Assembly: GCF_029338575.1 (NCBI RefSeq)
Contig: NZ_CP119992.1
Location: 620,001-684,000 of the forward strand
Origin: Halomarina halobia
Lineage (GTDB): Archaea > Halobacteriota > Halobacteria > Halobacteriales > Haloarculaceae
Length of the DNA: 64,000 bases
Direction of reading: 5' to 3'
Under the pieces are notes generated by a model. That model was not told the origin of the DNA, did not search any database, and saw only the letters and a list, made by a program, of their open reading frames with translations. Shown here piece after piece: positions 1 to 10,428 of this stretch (its first letter is position 1; every line of letters starts with the position of its first letter). The position numbers were made by a program, and so were the translations under genes.

Positions 1-1254
1 CGCGCCGATGTGCTTCGACGCCATGACGTCGTACGCGCCGCCGTATGCCTTGCGCGTGATGACGGTGAGCAGCGGGACCGTCGCTTCGGAGTAGGCGTAG
101 AGCAGCTTCGCGCCGTGTTTGATGATGCCGCCGTGTTCCTGGTCGGTGCCGGGCATGAAGCCGGGAACGTCCACGAACGTCAGGATCGGGAGGTTGAACG
201 CGTCGCAGAAGCGCACGAACCGCGCGCCCTTCAGCGAGGCGTCGATGTCGAGCGTCCCCGCGTTCACGCGCGGCTGGTTCGCCACGATCCCGATCGAGTG
301 GCCGTCGAGGCGGGCGAACCCGACAACGAGGTTGCGCGCGTAGGAGCGCTGCACCTCGAAGAACGAGTCCGCGTCCACGACGCCGTCGACGACGTCCGTG
401 ATGTCGTAGGGCTTCTGTGGCTTGTCGGGGACGATGTCGAGGAGGTCCTCGTCGGCGCGCTCGGGGTCATCCCACGGATCCACCCGCGGCGGGTCCTCGA
501 CGTTGTTCGACGGGAGGTACGACAGGAGGTGCCTGATGTCGTCGAGCGCCTGCTCCTCGCCCGCCTCGGAGAAGTGGGCGACGCCGCTGGTCCCGGCGTG
601 CGTCTTCGCGCCCCCGAGTTCCTCGAAGCCGACCTCCTCGCCCGTGACGGTCTTGATGACCTCGGGGCCGGTAATGAACATGTGGCTCGTCTCCTGCACC
701 ATGAAGACGAAGTCCGTGATGGCGGGGGAGTAGACCGCCCCGCCGGCACACGGGCCCATGATGGCCGAGATCTGCGGGACGACGCCGCTCGCCTGCTGGT
801 TGCGGTGGAAGATGTCGGCGTAGCCCGCGAGGGAGGCGACGCCCTCCTGGATGCGCGCGCCCGCGGAGTCGTTGAGCCCGACGATGGGCGCGCCGACCTC
901 CATCGCTCGATCCATCACCTTACAGACCTTCTCGGCGAACACCTCCCCGAGCGACCCGCCGAAGACGGTGAAGTCGTGGGCGAAGACGAACACCTTGCGG
1001 CCGTCCACCTCGCCGTAGCCCGTCACGACGCCGTCGCCGGGGACCTGGCGCTCCTCCATGCCGAAGTTGTGGCTGCGGTGGGTGCGCAACTGGTCGAACT
1101 CCTCGAACGTCCCGTCGTCGAGGAAGTACTCGACGCGCTCGCGCGCGGTCAGCTTCCCGCGGTCGTGCTGGGACTCGATGCGGTCCTCGCCGCCTCCCAG
1201 TTCGGCGCGCGCGCTCTTCTCGCGCAACTCCTCGATCCGATCCTCCATCGTCAT
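1..1254 (-). CDS. acyl-CoA (propionyl/methylmalonyl-type) carboxylase carboxyltransferase subunit, 3' end cut by window edge
   Basis: Carboxyltransferase (beta) subunit of a biotin-dependent acyl-CoA carboxylase; it moves CO2 from carboxybiotin to an acyl-CoA such as propionyl-CoA. About 418 residues are visible and the C-terminal part lies outside the window. The crotonase-like fold is recognisable from [11 protein letters not shown] (about residues 91-101), [13 protein letters not shown] (126-138) and [19 protein letters not shown] (160-178), which form acyl-CoA and biotin sites in this family. The ATG at 1254 gives the usual [13 protein letters not shown] beginning. The biotinylated partner subunit is not in the window, so it may lie beyond base 1. 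Substrate choice among propionyl-, acetyl- and methylmalonyl-CoA cannot be settled from sequence. Confidence 0.93.
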   Translation of the reverse strand, partial: MTMEDRIEELREKSARAELGGGEDRIESQHDRGKLTARERVEYFLDDGTFEEFDQLRTHRSHNFGMEERQVPGDGVVTGYGEVDGRKVFVFAHDFTVFGGSLGEVFAEKVCKVMDRAMEVGAPIVGLNDSAGARIQEGVASLAGYADIFHRNQQASGVVPQISAIMGPCAGGAVYSPAITDFVFMVQETSHMFITGPEVIKTVTGEEVGFEELGGAKTHAGTSGVAHFSEAGEEQALDDIRHLLSYLPSNNVEDPPRVDPWDDPERADEDLLDIVPDKPQKPYDITDVVDGVVDADSFFEVQRSYARNLVVGFARLDGHSIGIVANQPRVNAGTLDIDASLKGARFVRFCDAFNLPILTFVDVPGFMPGTDQEHGGIIKHGAKLLYAYSEATVPLLTVITRKAYGGAYDVMASKHIGA

Positions 1255-1399
1255 GGTTGAGTATCGGGGGTCCGTGCAGACGGGTCAAAAGGGTACCGGG
1301 ATAGCACGTACCGGCCCTCTCCGGGGGCGCGTCGCTCCGCGCTGGTCGGCGAGGAACCGAACCGTACGACCTTTTCACCCCCACGGCGTACGCGTCGGC

Positions 1400-2026
1400 G
1401 TGAAGAACGTCACCGACCGCACGAGCAATCCCTTCGGGATGCGCCCGCCCTGCGACCGCTACGTCGCGGGGTACGGCGACGCGAACGCCGACTTCCACGT
1501 CGTCGGCGATCACCCCGGCGTGCACGGCGGGGCGGACAGCGGCGTCCCGTTCACGAACGGCGCGGGGCTCCGCCTCCAGCGGGCGCTCGTCGACGCCGGA
1601 CTGCTCGCGAGCGCCGGCGAGCGACCGGCGGTGAACCGGACGTTCCTCTCGTATCTGCACATGTGCGTCGTCGAGGGGACGCCGACGGAGCGCGAGTACG
1701 TCGAGATGGAGCGCTTCTTCGACGCCGAACTGCGGGCCATCGCCGCGCACGTCCTCCTGCCGGTCGGAGAGCGCGCGACGCGACACGTCATCGAGCAGTA
1801 CACCGCCCGCTCGCCGACGCTCGCCGACGACGTGCCGGGGCTCCACGGCACCGAACTCCTCGGTAGCGGCTTTCTCGTCTACCCCGTCCGCGACCCGAGC
1901 GAGTGGACCGGGGACGACCGCGACCGACTCGTCTCCGCGCTGACCGACCTGCAGTCGACCGACTTCTACCGCGAGGTGGACCTCGGGCGCTTCCTCCCCG
2001 AGGGCGACTCCTACCGCGTCCGCTAA
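1400..2026 (+). CDS. uracil-DNA glycosylase superfamily protein (haloarchaeal type)
   Basis: 208-residue protein starting at GTG 1400. The N-terminal part has MRPPCDRYVAGYGDAN followed by FHVVGDHPGVHGG (about residues 32-44), which matches the uracil-DNA glycosylase fold where the glycine/proline loop holds the uracil pocket. The probable role is removal of uracil from DNA, or a related base-excision step, in the cytoplasm. The gene diverges from the carboxyltransferase gene at 1254, leaving a 145-base shared upstream region. I chose the GTG because upstream in-frame sequence is Arg/Ser-rich and unlike a halophilic protein. The family is clear; activity on uracil itself is inference. Confidence 0.75.
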   Translation: MKNVTDRTSNPFGMRPPCDRYVAGYGDANADFHVVGDHPGVHGGADSGVPFTNGAGLRLQRALVDAGLLASAGERPAVNRTFLSYLHMCVVEGTPTEREYVEMERFFDAELRAIAAHVLLPVGERATRHVIEQYTARSPTLADDVPGLHGTELLGSGFLVYPVRDPSEWTGDDRDRLVSALTDLQSTDFYREVDLGRFLPEGDSYRVR

Positions 2027-2147
2027 CGCGGCGCGAGACTGCCCGAGCGAGGACCGCGAGGGGCGACGGACGCGACTGGGACGCCGTCGCGTCGTGAAGG
2101 GGCGCGAACCGTGAAGAAGCGGGGAAAGCGTAGCGGTCGTCAGCGCG

Positions 2148-3497
2148 TCACCTGAAGGGCGGCGGGAGGATGTACACCGCGTCGTCCGGACTCGAGACCG
2201 TGAACAGGTCGTAGAGGTTGAGCGCGACGACGCCCACGACCGCCACGAGCACGAACGTTCGCAGCGCCCACAGCCAGACGGGGGCGATCCCCTCGGTGCT
2301 CATCCCCTGGCGTAGTTCGTCCGCCGCGTCGCGACCCATCACCCAGCCGACGAACAGGACGACGAGCAGCACGGCGATGGGGAGAAAGAGCGAGACCGAG
2401 ATGCCGTCGAACCAGCCGAGCCACGCCGTGTCCCACGCCGACGGCACGCCGAGCAGGAAGACGATCCCGCCCAGGCCGGCCGCGGTGGGCATCCGCGAGT
2501 AGCCCCGATCGACGATGTAGGAGGTGACGGCCTCGAGCAGGCTGATCGACGAGGACAGCGCCGCAATCAGGACGACGAGGAAGAACACGACGCCGATGGC
2601 CCGCCCGGCGGGCAGGTTCGCGAGCGCCGTCGGGATCGCGACGAACACCGCGCCGGGGCCCCCCGATCCGGGGTCGCCCGTCTGGGTCGCGAGCAGCGGC
2701 AGGACGACGAGCCCGGCGAGCACGCCGACGAACGTGTTCGCGACGGCGATCGTGAGCCCGTCGGTGACGAGGTTGTCGTCCTTTCCGATGTAGGACGCGT
2801 AGGTGATCATCACGCTGAAGCCGAGCGAGAGCGAGAACAGCGCCTGGCCCACCGCCGCCGGGATGACCTGGGCCGCGTTGTCGGCGATGGCCGAGGCGTC
2901 GAACGCGAGGAGGAACTCGTACCCCTGGCCCGACCCCGGGAGGGTCGCCGCGAAGACGGCCAGTCCGAGGAGCAGCACGACGATGCTCGGCACCATGAAC
3001 TTCGTCGCGAGTTCGATACCGCGCTCGATGCCGAACGCGACGATGACGACGGTGACGAGCATGAACGCGGCGTGGAAGGCGACGGCCTCGGGGCCCGCCG
3101 AGACCGCCCCGAAGTAGTCCCCCGGTGCGGTGAGCGCGTTGCCGTTCAGGCTCCCGACGACGTAGCGGATGACCCACCCGCCGACGACGCTGTAGTACGA
3201 CAGCGTCCAGAAGCTCCCGACGACGCCGATCGCGCCGACGAACCACCACTTCGGTCGGCCGAGTCGCCTGAACGCGTTGATGGCGTCCAGGTGCGAGCGA
3301 CGGCCGATGACGAACTCCGCGAGTATCGTCGGTATGCCGATGACGACCACCGCGAGCAGGTACACCGCGAGGAAGGCCGATCCTCCCGAGGAGGCCGTCT
3401 GGAACGGGAACCGCCAGATGTTCCCGAGACCGACGGCGCTCCCGATCGCGGCCAGTATGAACCCGAGCCTCGTGGCCCACGTCTCTCGTTCTACCAT
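2148..3497 (-). CDS. sodium-dependent transporter, neurotransmitter:sodium symporter (NSS/SNF) family
   Basis: 449-residue membrane protein with about 11-12 hydrophobic segments. The signature of the unwound first helix is visible as GSAVGLGNIWRFPF at residues 19-32, where NSS proteins bind Na+ and substrate. WATRLGFILAAIGSAVG at the N terminus is typical of bacterial and archaeal members, which usually import amino acids or related compounds with Na+. Its length is normal for the family. The gene is transcribed alone. Substrate cannot be read from the sequence. Confidence 0.93.
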   Translation of the reverse strand: MVERETWATRLGFILAAIGSAVGLGNIWRFPFQTASSGGSAFLAVYLLAVVVIGIPTILAEFVIGRRSHLDAINAFRRLGRPKWWFVGAIGVVGSFWTLSYYSVVGGWVIRYVVGSLNGNALTAPGDYFGAVSAGPEAVAFHAAFMLVTVVIVAFGIERGIELATKFMVPSIVVLLLGLAVFAATLPGSGQGYEFLLAFDASAIADNAAQVIPAAVGQALFSLSLGFSVMITYASYIGKDDNLVTDGLTIAVANTFVGVLAGLVVLPLLATQTGDPGSGGPGAVFVAIPTALANLPAGRAIGVVFFLVVLIAALSSSISLLEAVTSYIVDRGYSRMPTAAGLGGIVFLLGVPSAWDTAWLGWFDGISVSLFLPIAVLLVVLFVGWVMGRDAADELRQGMSTEGIAPVWLWALRTFVLVAVVGVVALNLYDLFTVSSPDDAVYILPPPFR

Positions 3498-3687
3498 GTT
3501 CGAGAAGTGCAGACTCGGAGATTACCTATAAACTCCACGGATGTTATCGAGGCCGGAACTGGTGTCGCGGTCGGACCGTCGCTCCGGCGACGACCCTCCA
3601 CCCCCGTCGGTTCCCTCGTCGCGTTCCGTCGGGCGCGTCGCAGGTGCAAGGCTGCCCTCTTTGTCTCCGGCGCGACCACTCCCGACG

Positions 3688-4689
3688 ATGGACGGAGACG
3701 AGCTGACCCAGGTTCGACCCGCGAGCGAGGTCGGCACGAGCGACGACGACATGATGGGATCGGTCGCGGAGTGGCTGTTGATCGACGGAAACCGCCTCCT
3801 CATCACCGTCGGGGGTTCCGTCCTCGTCGGGGGGATCGTCTACGCGCTCATCCGCCTCGGCGTCCTCCTCGTCAGACCGGGGACGATGCTCCCGACGCTG
3901 CTCGGGAGCGGCGTCACCTCCGGCCTCCTGACGCTCGTCACGGTCGCCCTCTCAGTCAACCAGCTCGTCCTGTCGCGCGTCTTCGGGTCGCCGAGCGGCC
4001 TCTCGGACCGCCTCGACGCGACCGTCGACTTCCGGTCGACGGTGGAGGACATCGCCGGGCAGACCTCCAGCCCGAACGACCCGGCGCGGTTCATCTCGCT
4101 CGTCGGAGTGACGATGCGCGACAGGGTCGAGCGCCTCTCGACGGCGCTACGGGAACCGGGGCTCGGCGAGGACTCGTTCGACGACTACCTCGGGAACATG
4201 CGCGAGTACGCCGACGGCCTCGTCGACGCGCGCGAGAAGGACGGGAGCACCGTCGAACTGGTCTCCACCCTCCTCGGCCCCGCCTACGCCGACAACCTCG
4301 TCGCGACGAAACACCTCCGGCGCGAGCGCGGCGACGAACTCTCGCCGGAGGCCAACGAGCACCTCGACGCCGTCTTCGAACTCCTGAAGGCGATCGCGAT
4401 GATGCGTCAGTTCTTCAAGACGATGGCCATCCACCGCGACCTCGCGCGCCTCTCGCGGCGACTGATCTACCTCGGCCTGTTCGCGCTGCTCGTCACGTTC
4501 TGCCTGACGCTCGTCTACACCCGGTCGAGCGTGTCCCTCCCGCCTGACGTGCTGGTCGTCGCGGTGAGCGCCGGCCTCGCGATCATCGTCTCGCCGGTGG
4601 CGCTGCTCAGCGCGTACATGCTCCGGGTGGCCACCGTCTCGCTGTACAGCGTCTCCGTGGGACCGTTCGTCCCGCCCGACGAGCGATAG
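3688..4689 (+). CDS. uncharacterised four-helix membrane protein
   Basis: 333 residues from ATG 3688; upstream in-frame sequence is Arg/Ser-rich and probably not coding. Two hydrophobic helices (about 37-59 and 67-92) are followed by a roughly 150-residue soluble, mostly helical, acidic region. Two more helices follow near 252-272 and 283-310. The topology is two hairpins holding a large loop on one side of the membrane. I do not recognise a named family, although similar haloarchaeal membrane proteins exist. It points toward the SDR gene at 4748-5458, which is on the opposite strand. No functional statement is justified. Confidence 0.75.
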   Translation: MDGDELTQVRPASEVGTSDDDMMGSVAEWLLIDGNRLLITVGGSVLVGGIVYALIRLGVLLVRPGTMLPTLLGSGVTSGLLTLVTVALSVNQLVLSRVFGSPSGLSDRLDATVDFRSTVEDIAGQTSSPNDPARFISLVGVTMRDRVERLSTALREPGLGEDSFDDYLGNMREYADGLVDAREKDGSTVELVSTLLGPAYADNLVATKHLRRERGDELSPEANEHLDAVFELLKAIAMMRQFFKTMAIHRDLARLSRRLIYLGLFALLVTFCLTLVYTRSSVSLPPDVLVVAVSAGLAIIVSPVALLSAYMLRVATVSLYSVSVGPFVPPDER

Positions 4690-4747
4690 TCCGGGCGGTC
4701 GACGAGGCGATGCTGGGCGGTCTGGCGACGCAGCGTCGGGCGACGGC

Positions 4748-5458
4748 CTACGCCTCGCCGTAGACGGGGATCGCCGCGCCGCTCGTGACGCTCGCCGCGT
4801 CCGAGCAGAGGAACAGGACCACCTCGGCGATGTCGGCGGGGTCGACCCACTTCCCGTGGTCCGCGTCCGGCATCATCTCGCGGTTCGCCGGGGTGTCGAT
4901 GACGCTCGGCATGATGGCGTTCGCGCGGACGACGCCCGCGTTCTCCTCGGCGATCGTCTCGGTGAGCAGGCGCACGCCCGCCTTGGAGGCGCGGTAGGGG
5001 CCGTCCCCCTCGCCCCCCTCGAGCGACGAGCGGGCGGACACCGAGACGATCGCCCCCTCGGTCTCCCGCAGGTTCGGGATGGCGTGCTTCGAGGCGAGGA
5101 ACATCGTCTTCAGGTTCACGTCGAAGAGGAAGTCGAACGTCTCCACGTCGGTCGACTCGATGGCGTCGCCGCCGCGCCACGTCCCCGCGACGTTACAGAG
5201 GGCGTCCAGTCGCCCGTGGTCGTCCACGACCTCCCCGATCACGCGCGCGACGTCGTCCTCGTCGGTGAAGTCGGCCGCGTAGAAGTGGACGCCCTCGCCC
5301 GCATCCAGTTGCGCGTCCTCGTCGCTCGGTTCTACGACGTCGGCCGCGGCGACGGTCGCGCCCGCGTCGCGGAACGCCTCGCAGACGGCGCTTCCGAGCG
5401 CGCCGCTCGCGCCCGTGACCAGCACGACCCGCTCCCCGAAGTCGAAGGTGTGGGACAT
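4748..5458 (-). CDS. short-chain dehydrogenase/reductase (SDR)
   Basis: 236 residues, a classical SDR length. The cofactor site VLVTGASGALGSAV is near residues 12-25. NVAGTW is near residue 90 and the catalytic set is VSARSS followed by YRASK (Y-x3-K). It should catalyse NAD(P)H-dependent oxidation or reduction of an alcohol/ketone in the cytoplasm; the substrate is unknown. The acidic residue after the second beta strand (AADVVEPSDED) favours NAD(H). The next minus-strand gene upstream, a quinone-oxidoreductase-like enzyme ending at 5507, is about 50 bases away, so the two may be cotranscribed. Confidence 0.88.
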   Translation of the reverse strand: MSHTFDFGERVVLVTGASGALGSAVCEAFRDAGATVAAADVVEPSDEDAQLDAGEGVHFYAADFTDEDDVARVIGEVVDDHGRLDALCNVAGTWRGGDAIESTDVETFDFLFDVNLKTMFLASKHAIPNLRETEGAIVSVSARSSLEGGEGDGPYRASKAGVRLLTETIAEENAGVVRANAIMPSVIDTPANREMMPDADHGKWVDPADIAEVVLFLCSDAASVTSGAAIPVYGEA

Positions 5459-5506
5459 GCCGGCACGGAGGGTCGCCGGGCGGATAAATCTACGTCGCGC
5501 TCGCGC

Positions 5507-6460
5507 TCACGGTTCCAGGACGAGCTTCCCGAGGAAGCTCTCCTCCAGCACGTCGCGCTGGGCCTCGCTCGCCTCCGCGAGCGGGTAGGTGCGGGCGACC
5601 TCGGGAACGACCGTCCCGGCGGCCATCAGCCGCGCGAGCCGCGAGAGGACGGCGCGCGTGTCGTCGGTGTTGTACATGCTCATCAGCTGGAAGCGCAGGT
5701 CCTTGCCCTTCGACGGCCCCATCGGGACGGTCGCCTCCGAGGCGGTGTTCCCGATGCCGACGATCCGGGCGCGCTCGGCGGCCACCTCCGCGTCGAACGG
5801 GAAGTACTCGTTCGTGATCGTGTCGAGGATCACGTCCGGCGGGCCCGCCGCCCGGACGGCGTCCGCGAGGTCGTCCCGTCGGTAGTCGAGCACCGCGTGC
5901 GCGCCGACGTCGCGCAGGTGATCGTGGTACGCCTCGCTCGCGGTCGTCACGACCCTCGCGCCCGCCGCGGCGGCAAGCTGGACGGCGACGTGGCCGACCC
6001 CGCCGCTCCCGCTGTGGACGAGACACGCCTCGGCGGGTTCGAGTTCGGCGTGGAAGACGAGCGCCTGCCACGCCGTCACGCCGACGAGCGCCATCGCCGC
6101 GCCCTCCGCGAACGAGACCTCCTCGGGGAGTTCGGCGACGAGGCCGGTCGGCGCGATCACGCGCTCCGCGTACGTCCCCTGGCGGTCGTTCCCGAGGCCG
6201 GTCGCGTAGACGCGGTCGCCCGCGGCGAAGCCCTCCACGCCCTCGCCGACGGCGTCGACCACGCCCGCCACGTCCGAGCCCGGGATCATCGGGAGTTCCG
6301 CCGGCGGGTACTCCCCGGTGCGGAAGTAGGTGTCGACGGGGTTGACGCCGATCGCGCGGGCCTCGATGCGGACCTCGCCGTGTCCCGGTTCCGGGACATC
6401 GACGTCGTCGAGTTGCAGTACCTCCGGGCCGCCGGTCTCGTGGTAGCGAATCGCGCGCAT
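5507..6460 (-). CDS. zinc-independent medium-chain dehydrogenase, NADPH:quinone reductase-like
   Basis: 317 residues starting MRAIRYHETGGPEVL, the standard beginning of quinone-oxidoreductase (QOR) type MDR enzymes. A GroES-like N-terminal half contains GVNPVDTYFRTGEY and GSDVAGVV. A Rossmann half contains VHSGSGGVGHVAVQLA at about residues 145-160, the NADPH site. The cysteines and histidines that bind zinc in alcohol dehydrogenases are absent, as expected for this branch. The likely role is NADPH-dependent reduction of quinones or alpha,beta-unsaturated carbonyls. It lies about 50 bases upstream of the SDR gene on the same strand, so a two-gene operon is plausible. Confidence 0.9.
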   Translation of the reverse strand: MRAIRYHETGGPEVLQLDDVDVPEPGHGEVRIEARAIGVNPVDTYFRTGEYPPAELPMIPGSDVAGVVDAVGEGVEGFAAGDRVYATGLGNDRQGTYAERVIAPTGLVAELPEEVSFAEGAAMALVGVTAWQALVFHAELEPAEACLVHSGSGGVGHVAVQLAAAAGARVVTTASEAYHDHLRDVGAHAVLDYRRDDLADAVRAAGPPDVILDTITNEYFPFDAEVAAERARIVGIGNTASEATVPMGPSKGKDLRFQLMSMYNTDDTRAVLSRLARLMAAGTVVPEVARTYPLAEASEAQRDVLEESFLGKLVLEP

Positions 6461-6587
6461 GGCGGGACCTGGGCGCGGGAGGCGATAAAGCCACCCGACC
6501 CCGATCCGTCGGGGTCGACTGTCCCGGGCGGGGACCGGTCGGCTCGCTCGAATGCAACGATTTGTCCGCTCGTGTCCAACCTCCCGC

Positions 6588-6788
6588 ATGAGTCTCGACA
6601 CGCGCTGTCCGGACTGCGGGGTTTCGATGATGCGGGCGGAACCGGTCACCTCGACCGAGGGCGACCGACTGACGCTCGTGACCGAACGAGCGCGCCGGCG
6701 CGCGATCGGGCCGGCCGCGATGCTGACCGTCGAGGCGTACGTCTGCCCGGAGTGCCACCTCGTCCGGTGGTACGCCGATCGCACCTGA
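6588..6788 (+). CDS. small double-CxxC zinc-ribbon protein
   Basis: 66 residues from ATG 6588. Two knuckles, CPDCG (residues 6-10) and CPECH near the C terminus, flank a basic and hydrophobic linker, giving a four-cysteine zinc ribbon. Many such mini zinc proteins exist in haloarchaea and most have no known function. It starts opposite the oxidoreductase gene, about 130 bases away. A GC-rich hairpin follows the stop codon. Confidence 0.7.
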   Translation: MSLDTRCPDCGVSMMRAEPVTSTEGDRLTLVTERARRRAIGPAAMLTVEAYVCPECHLVRWYADRT

Positions 6789-6790
6789 TC

Positions 6791-6807
6791 GCGGGTATCG
6801 TACCCGC
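6791..6807. terminator. GC-rich hairpin after the zinc-ribbon gene
   Basis: Seven-base perfect stem GCGGGTA/TACCCGC with a three-base loop, two bases after a stop codon. No T-run follows, so a role in termination or RNA stability is only inferred. Confidence 0.35.
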
Positions 6808-6904
6808 AGAGCGATCCGCGACGGCTCGTCGGCCGTGGAATCCATCGCGACGTACGATACTCGCTACGGGTACCGACGCGAAAGGGGTTTGTCGGCGGGT
6901 TTCG

Positions 6905-7243
6905 ATGCGGGTGAACATGGGGCTCAAGCGCGTCGGGATGTCGCTGTTCGGGTTCGGACTGCTCTTCGGGAGCGTCGTCGCCGTGGTCTTCGGACTCTTC
7001 GAGGGCAGTACGGACGTGGGGTGTCCGCCGGGGGTCGAACCGCTCTACTCCCTCGAGAGGGTCGCGCTGGTTCCGGTTCAGACGCTCGGGGGGACGCCGC
7101 TGTCCGACCTGGTCCGGCCGCGGATTGTCGTGAACGACGGCTGCAACGCGCTCGAGGTGAGCGTCCTCGCGCAGTGGGCCGCCCTGTTCGTCCTCCTGGG
7201 CGTCGTCGTCGGCGCGATCGGTCTCCTCCGATCCCGTTCGTGA
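6905..7243 (+). CDS. small two-helix membrane protein
   Basis: 112 residues if translation starts at ATG 6905; GTG 6911 and ATG 6917 are alternatives. One hydrophobic helix is near the N terminus (MSLFGFGLLFGSVVAVVFGL) and one near the C terminus (ALFVLLGVVVGAIGLL). Between them is a roughly 50-residue loop with two cysteines (GCPPG and GCNAL) that could form a disulfide outside the cell. I do not recognise the family. Confidence 0.6.
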   Translation: MRVNMGLKRVGMSLFGFGLLFGSVVAVVFGLFEGSTDVGCPPGVEPLYSLERVALVPVQTLGGTPLSDLVRPRIVVNDGCNALEVSVLAQWAALFVLLGVVVGAIGLLRSRS

Positions 7244-7259
7244 ACCGTCCGTTTCCGCA

Positions 7260-7370
7260 ATGAGAGGAGTTATTACGGAAGATCGTGACACGTCGGACGC
7301 CCGACGCAGGTTCCTGCGATTGGGTGTCGCGCGCGTCGCGTCGGCCGCCACACATCGGCACCAGCTGTGA
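7260..7370 (+). pseudogene. short fragment resembling a Tat signal peptide
   Basis: A 36-codon frame whose middle reads DARRRFLRLGVARVASAA, which looks like the twin-arginine region and start of the hydrophobic part of a Tat-exported protein. It then runs into a stop with no mature protein behind it. It could be the residue of a deleted secreted protein gene, or coincidence in GC-rich DNA. Confidence 0.3.
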
Positions 7371-7510
7371 AGCTCTAACCGTTGGCATCCTCTCGGCGGA
7401 CCGCGCGACGCACCACGCGCTCGTGGCTTCCGTCGGCCGTCGCTCCGCTCCCGAGCGGCGTCGTCATCGCCCGACCGCCGGCCGCGTGGTACCTGCCACC
7501 GAACCGGCGG

Positions 7511-7520
7511 GATTTATGCG
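7511..7520 (+). promoter_or_regulatory. TATA-like box for sucCD
   Basis: The A/T-rich GATTTATGCG lies about 27-30 bases before the sucC ATG at 7544 in otherwise GC-rich DNA. That spacing fits a leaderless haloarchaeal transcript starting at or near the start codon. The rest of the 300-base space 7244-7543 shows nothing else certain. Confidence 0.5.
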
Positions 7521-7543
7521 CCCGCCAGTCCCGGTTCCGCCTG

Positions 7544-8698
7544 ATGAAGCTTCACGAATATCAGGCGAAGGGAGTATTCGCCGAGGCGGGCATTCCGGTC
7601 CCCGAGTCGGAGCTCGCCGAGACCGTCGACGAGGTCGTCGACGCCGCGGGGCGCATCGGCTACCCCGTCGCGGTCAAGGCGCAGGTACAGGTCGGCGGCC
7701 GCGGGAAGGCCGGCGGGATCGAACTCGTCGACGACGAGGAGGCGGCCCGCGAGGCCGCGGACGCCATCCTCGGGATGGATCTCAAGGGCCTGCACGTGGG
7801 GAGCGTGCTGGTCGAGGAGGCCGTCGACTTCACCGACGAGCTCTACGTCGGCGTCACGATGGACCGCACCGTGGGCCGCCCGGTCGCCATGGTCTCCACG
7901 AGAGGCGGGGTCAACATCGAGGAGGTCGCGGCGGAGGACCCCGACGCCATCGCGCGCGTTCACGTCGATCCCTCGTTCGGCATGCACCCCTACCAGGCCC
8001 GCAACGCCGTCTACGACGCGGGCGTGGACCGCGACGTCGCGGGCGACGTCGCCTCGGTGCTCACGACGCTCTACGACCTCTGGGACGACAAGGACGCCAC
8101 CGACATCGAGGTCAACCCGCTCATGGTCACGGCTGACGACGAGGTGATCGCCGCGGACGCCGTGATGAACGTCGACGACGACGCGCTGTTTCGCCACCCG
8201 GACCTCCAGGAGATGGAGGAGGAGGGCGACGCCGACGGGGACGACCTGGAGGCGAAGGCCGACGAGTACGGCTTCGACTACGTCCGCCTCGACGGCGACG
8301 TCGGCATCATCGGCAACGGCGCGGGCCTCGTCATGACGACGCTCGACCTCGTGGACTACTACGGCGGCGCGCCCGCCAACTTCCTCGACATCGGGGGCGG
8401 CGCGAAGGCCGAGCGCGTGACCAACGCGCTCGACATGGTCTTCTCGGACCCGAACGTCGAGAGCGTCGTCTTCAACATCTTCGGCGGGATCACCCGCGGC
8501 GACGAGGTGGCGAAGGGCATCAACGAGGCGCTCGAGAGCTTCGAGGAGATCCCCAAGCCCGTCGTCGTCCGCCTCGCGGGCACGAACGCGGAGGAAGGTA
8601 TGGAGATCCTGAACACCGACCTCGTGACGGTCGAGGGCACGCTGGAGGAGGCCGTCCAGCGGGCCGTCGAATTCGCGGGCACGGAGGGCGAACAATGA
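7544..8698 (+). CDS. sucC: succinate-CoA ligase (ADP/GDP-forming), beta subunit
   Basis: 384 residues with the family start [20 protein letters not shown]. The N-terminal ATP-grasp domain includes [19 protein letters not shown] near residues 45-63, and DIEVNPLMV follows further on. The CoA-ligase domain contains [13 protein letters not shown] and [15 protein letters not shown]. With SucD it interconverts succinyl-CoA and succinate with nucleotide phosphorylation in the TCA cycle. Its stop codon overlaps the sucD start by four bases (ATGA), so the pair is translationally coupled. The start is supported by a TATA-like element about 27 bases upstream. Confidence 0.97.
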   Translation: MKLHEYQAKGVFAEAGIPVPESELAETVDEVVDAAGRIGYPVAVKAQVQVGGRGKAGGIELVDDEEAAREAADAILGMDLKGLHVGSVLVEEAVDFTDELYVGVTMDRTVGRPVAMVSTRGGVNIEEVAAEDPDAIARVHVDPSFGMHPYQARNAVYDAGVDRDVAGDVASVLTTLYDLWDDKDATDIEVNPLMVTADDEVIAADAVMNVDDDALFRHPDLQEMEEEGDADGDDLEAKADEYGFDYVRLDGDVGIIGNGAGLVMTTLDLVDYYGGAPANFLDIGGGAKAERVTNALDMVFSDPNVESVVFNIFGGITRGDEVAKGINEALESFEEIPKPVVVRLAGTNAEEGMEILNTDLVTVEGTLEEAVQRAVEFAGTEGEQ

Positions 8699-9564
8699 GT
8701 ATTCTGGTCGACAACGACACGCGCGTCGTGGTACAGGGCATCACCGGCGGCGAGGGTAAGTTCCACACCGAGCAGATGGTGGAGTACGGCACGAACGTCG
8801 TCGCCGGCGCGGTCCCCGGCAGGGGCGGACAGGACGTGAACGGCATCCCGGTCTACGACACCGTCGCGGGGGCCGTGGAGGAGGAGGACGCGGACGCGAG
8901 CGTCGTCTTCGTCCCGCCGGCGTTCGCCGCCGACGCCGTCTTCGAGGCGCTCGACACCGACCTCGACCTCGTGGTGGCCATCACCGAGGGCGTTCCCCAG
9001 CAGGACATGGCGCGCGTCTACAAGCGCCTCTCGGAGGTCGACACCCGCCTGATCGGGCCGAACTGCCCCGGCCTCATCACCCCCGGGGAGGCGAAACTCG
9101 GCATCCTGCCGGGCAACATCTTCGCCGAGGGGAACGTCGGCCTCGTCTCGCGCTCGGGCACGCTGACCTACCAGGTCGTCGACAACCTCACCCAGCGCGG
9201 CATCGGCCAGTCCACCGCCATCGGGATCGGCGGCGACCCGATCATCGGGACGGACTTCGTCGACGCCCTCTCGCTGTTCGAGGACGACCCCGAGACCGAG
9301 GCCGTCGTCATGTGCGGCGAGATCGGCGGCGAGGACGAGGAGGAGGCCGCCGCCTTCATCAAGGAGCACATGGAGACCCCCGTCGCGGGCTTCATCGCCG
9401 GGCGGACCGCCCCGCCGGGCAAGCGCATGGGCCACGCCGGGGCCATCGTCTCCGGCTCCGGCACCGGCACCGCCGAGAGCAAGATCGAGGCGCTCAACGA
9501 CGCGGGCGTCCCGGTCGGCGACACGCCCGACGAGGTCGCGGAGAACGTCGAACAGTTCCTGTAG
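8695..9564 (+). CDS. sucD: succinate-CoA ligase, alpha subunit
   Basis: 289 residues, the usual length. The CoA-binding Rossmann domain begins [18 protein letters not shown], and TEGVPQQDM and IGPNCPGLI follow. The phosphorylated active-site histidine sits in [13 protein letters not shown] (about His247). The subunit binds CoA and carries the phosphohistidine intermediate, working with SucC encoded directly upstream. The ATG overlaps the sucC stop by four bases. Confidence 0.97.
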   Translation: MSILVDNDTRVVVQGITGGEGKFHTEQMVEYGTNVVAGAVPGRGGQDVNGIPVYDTVAGAVEEEDADASVVFVPPAFAADAVFEALDTDLDLVVAITEGVPQQDMARVYKRLSEVDTRLIGPNCPGLITPGEAKLGILPGNIFAEGNVGLVSRSGTLTYQVVDNLTQRGIGQSTAIGIGGDPIIGTDFVDALSLFEDDPETEAVVMCGEIGGEDEEEAAAFIKEHMETPVAGFIAGRTAPPGKRMGHAGAIVSGSGTGTAESKIEALNDAGVPVGDTPDEVAENVEQFL

Positions 9565-9613
9565 GCACTTCCCCGTCGATCGCTTTTTGCCCACCGCGCC
9601 CGCACGCCACCCG

Positions 9614-10405
<792 letters not shown>

Positions 10406-10428
10406 TCCGCTCCGACCCTCGTCTCGGT

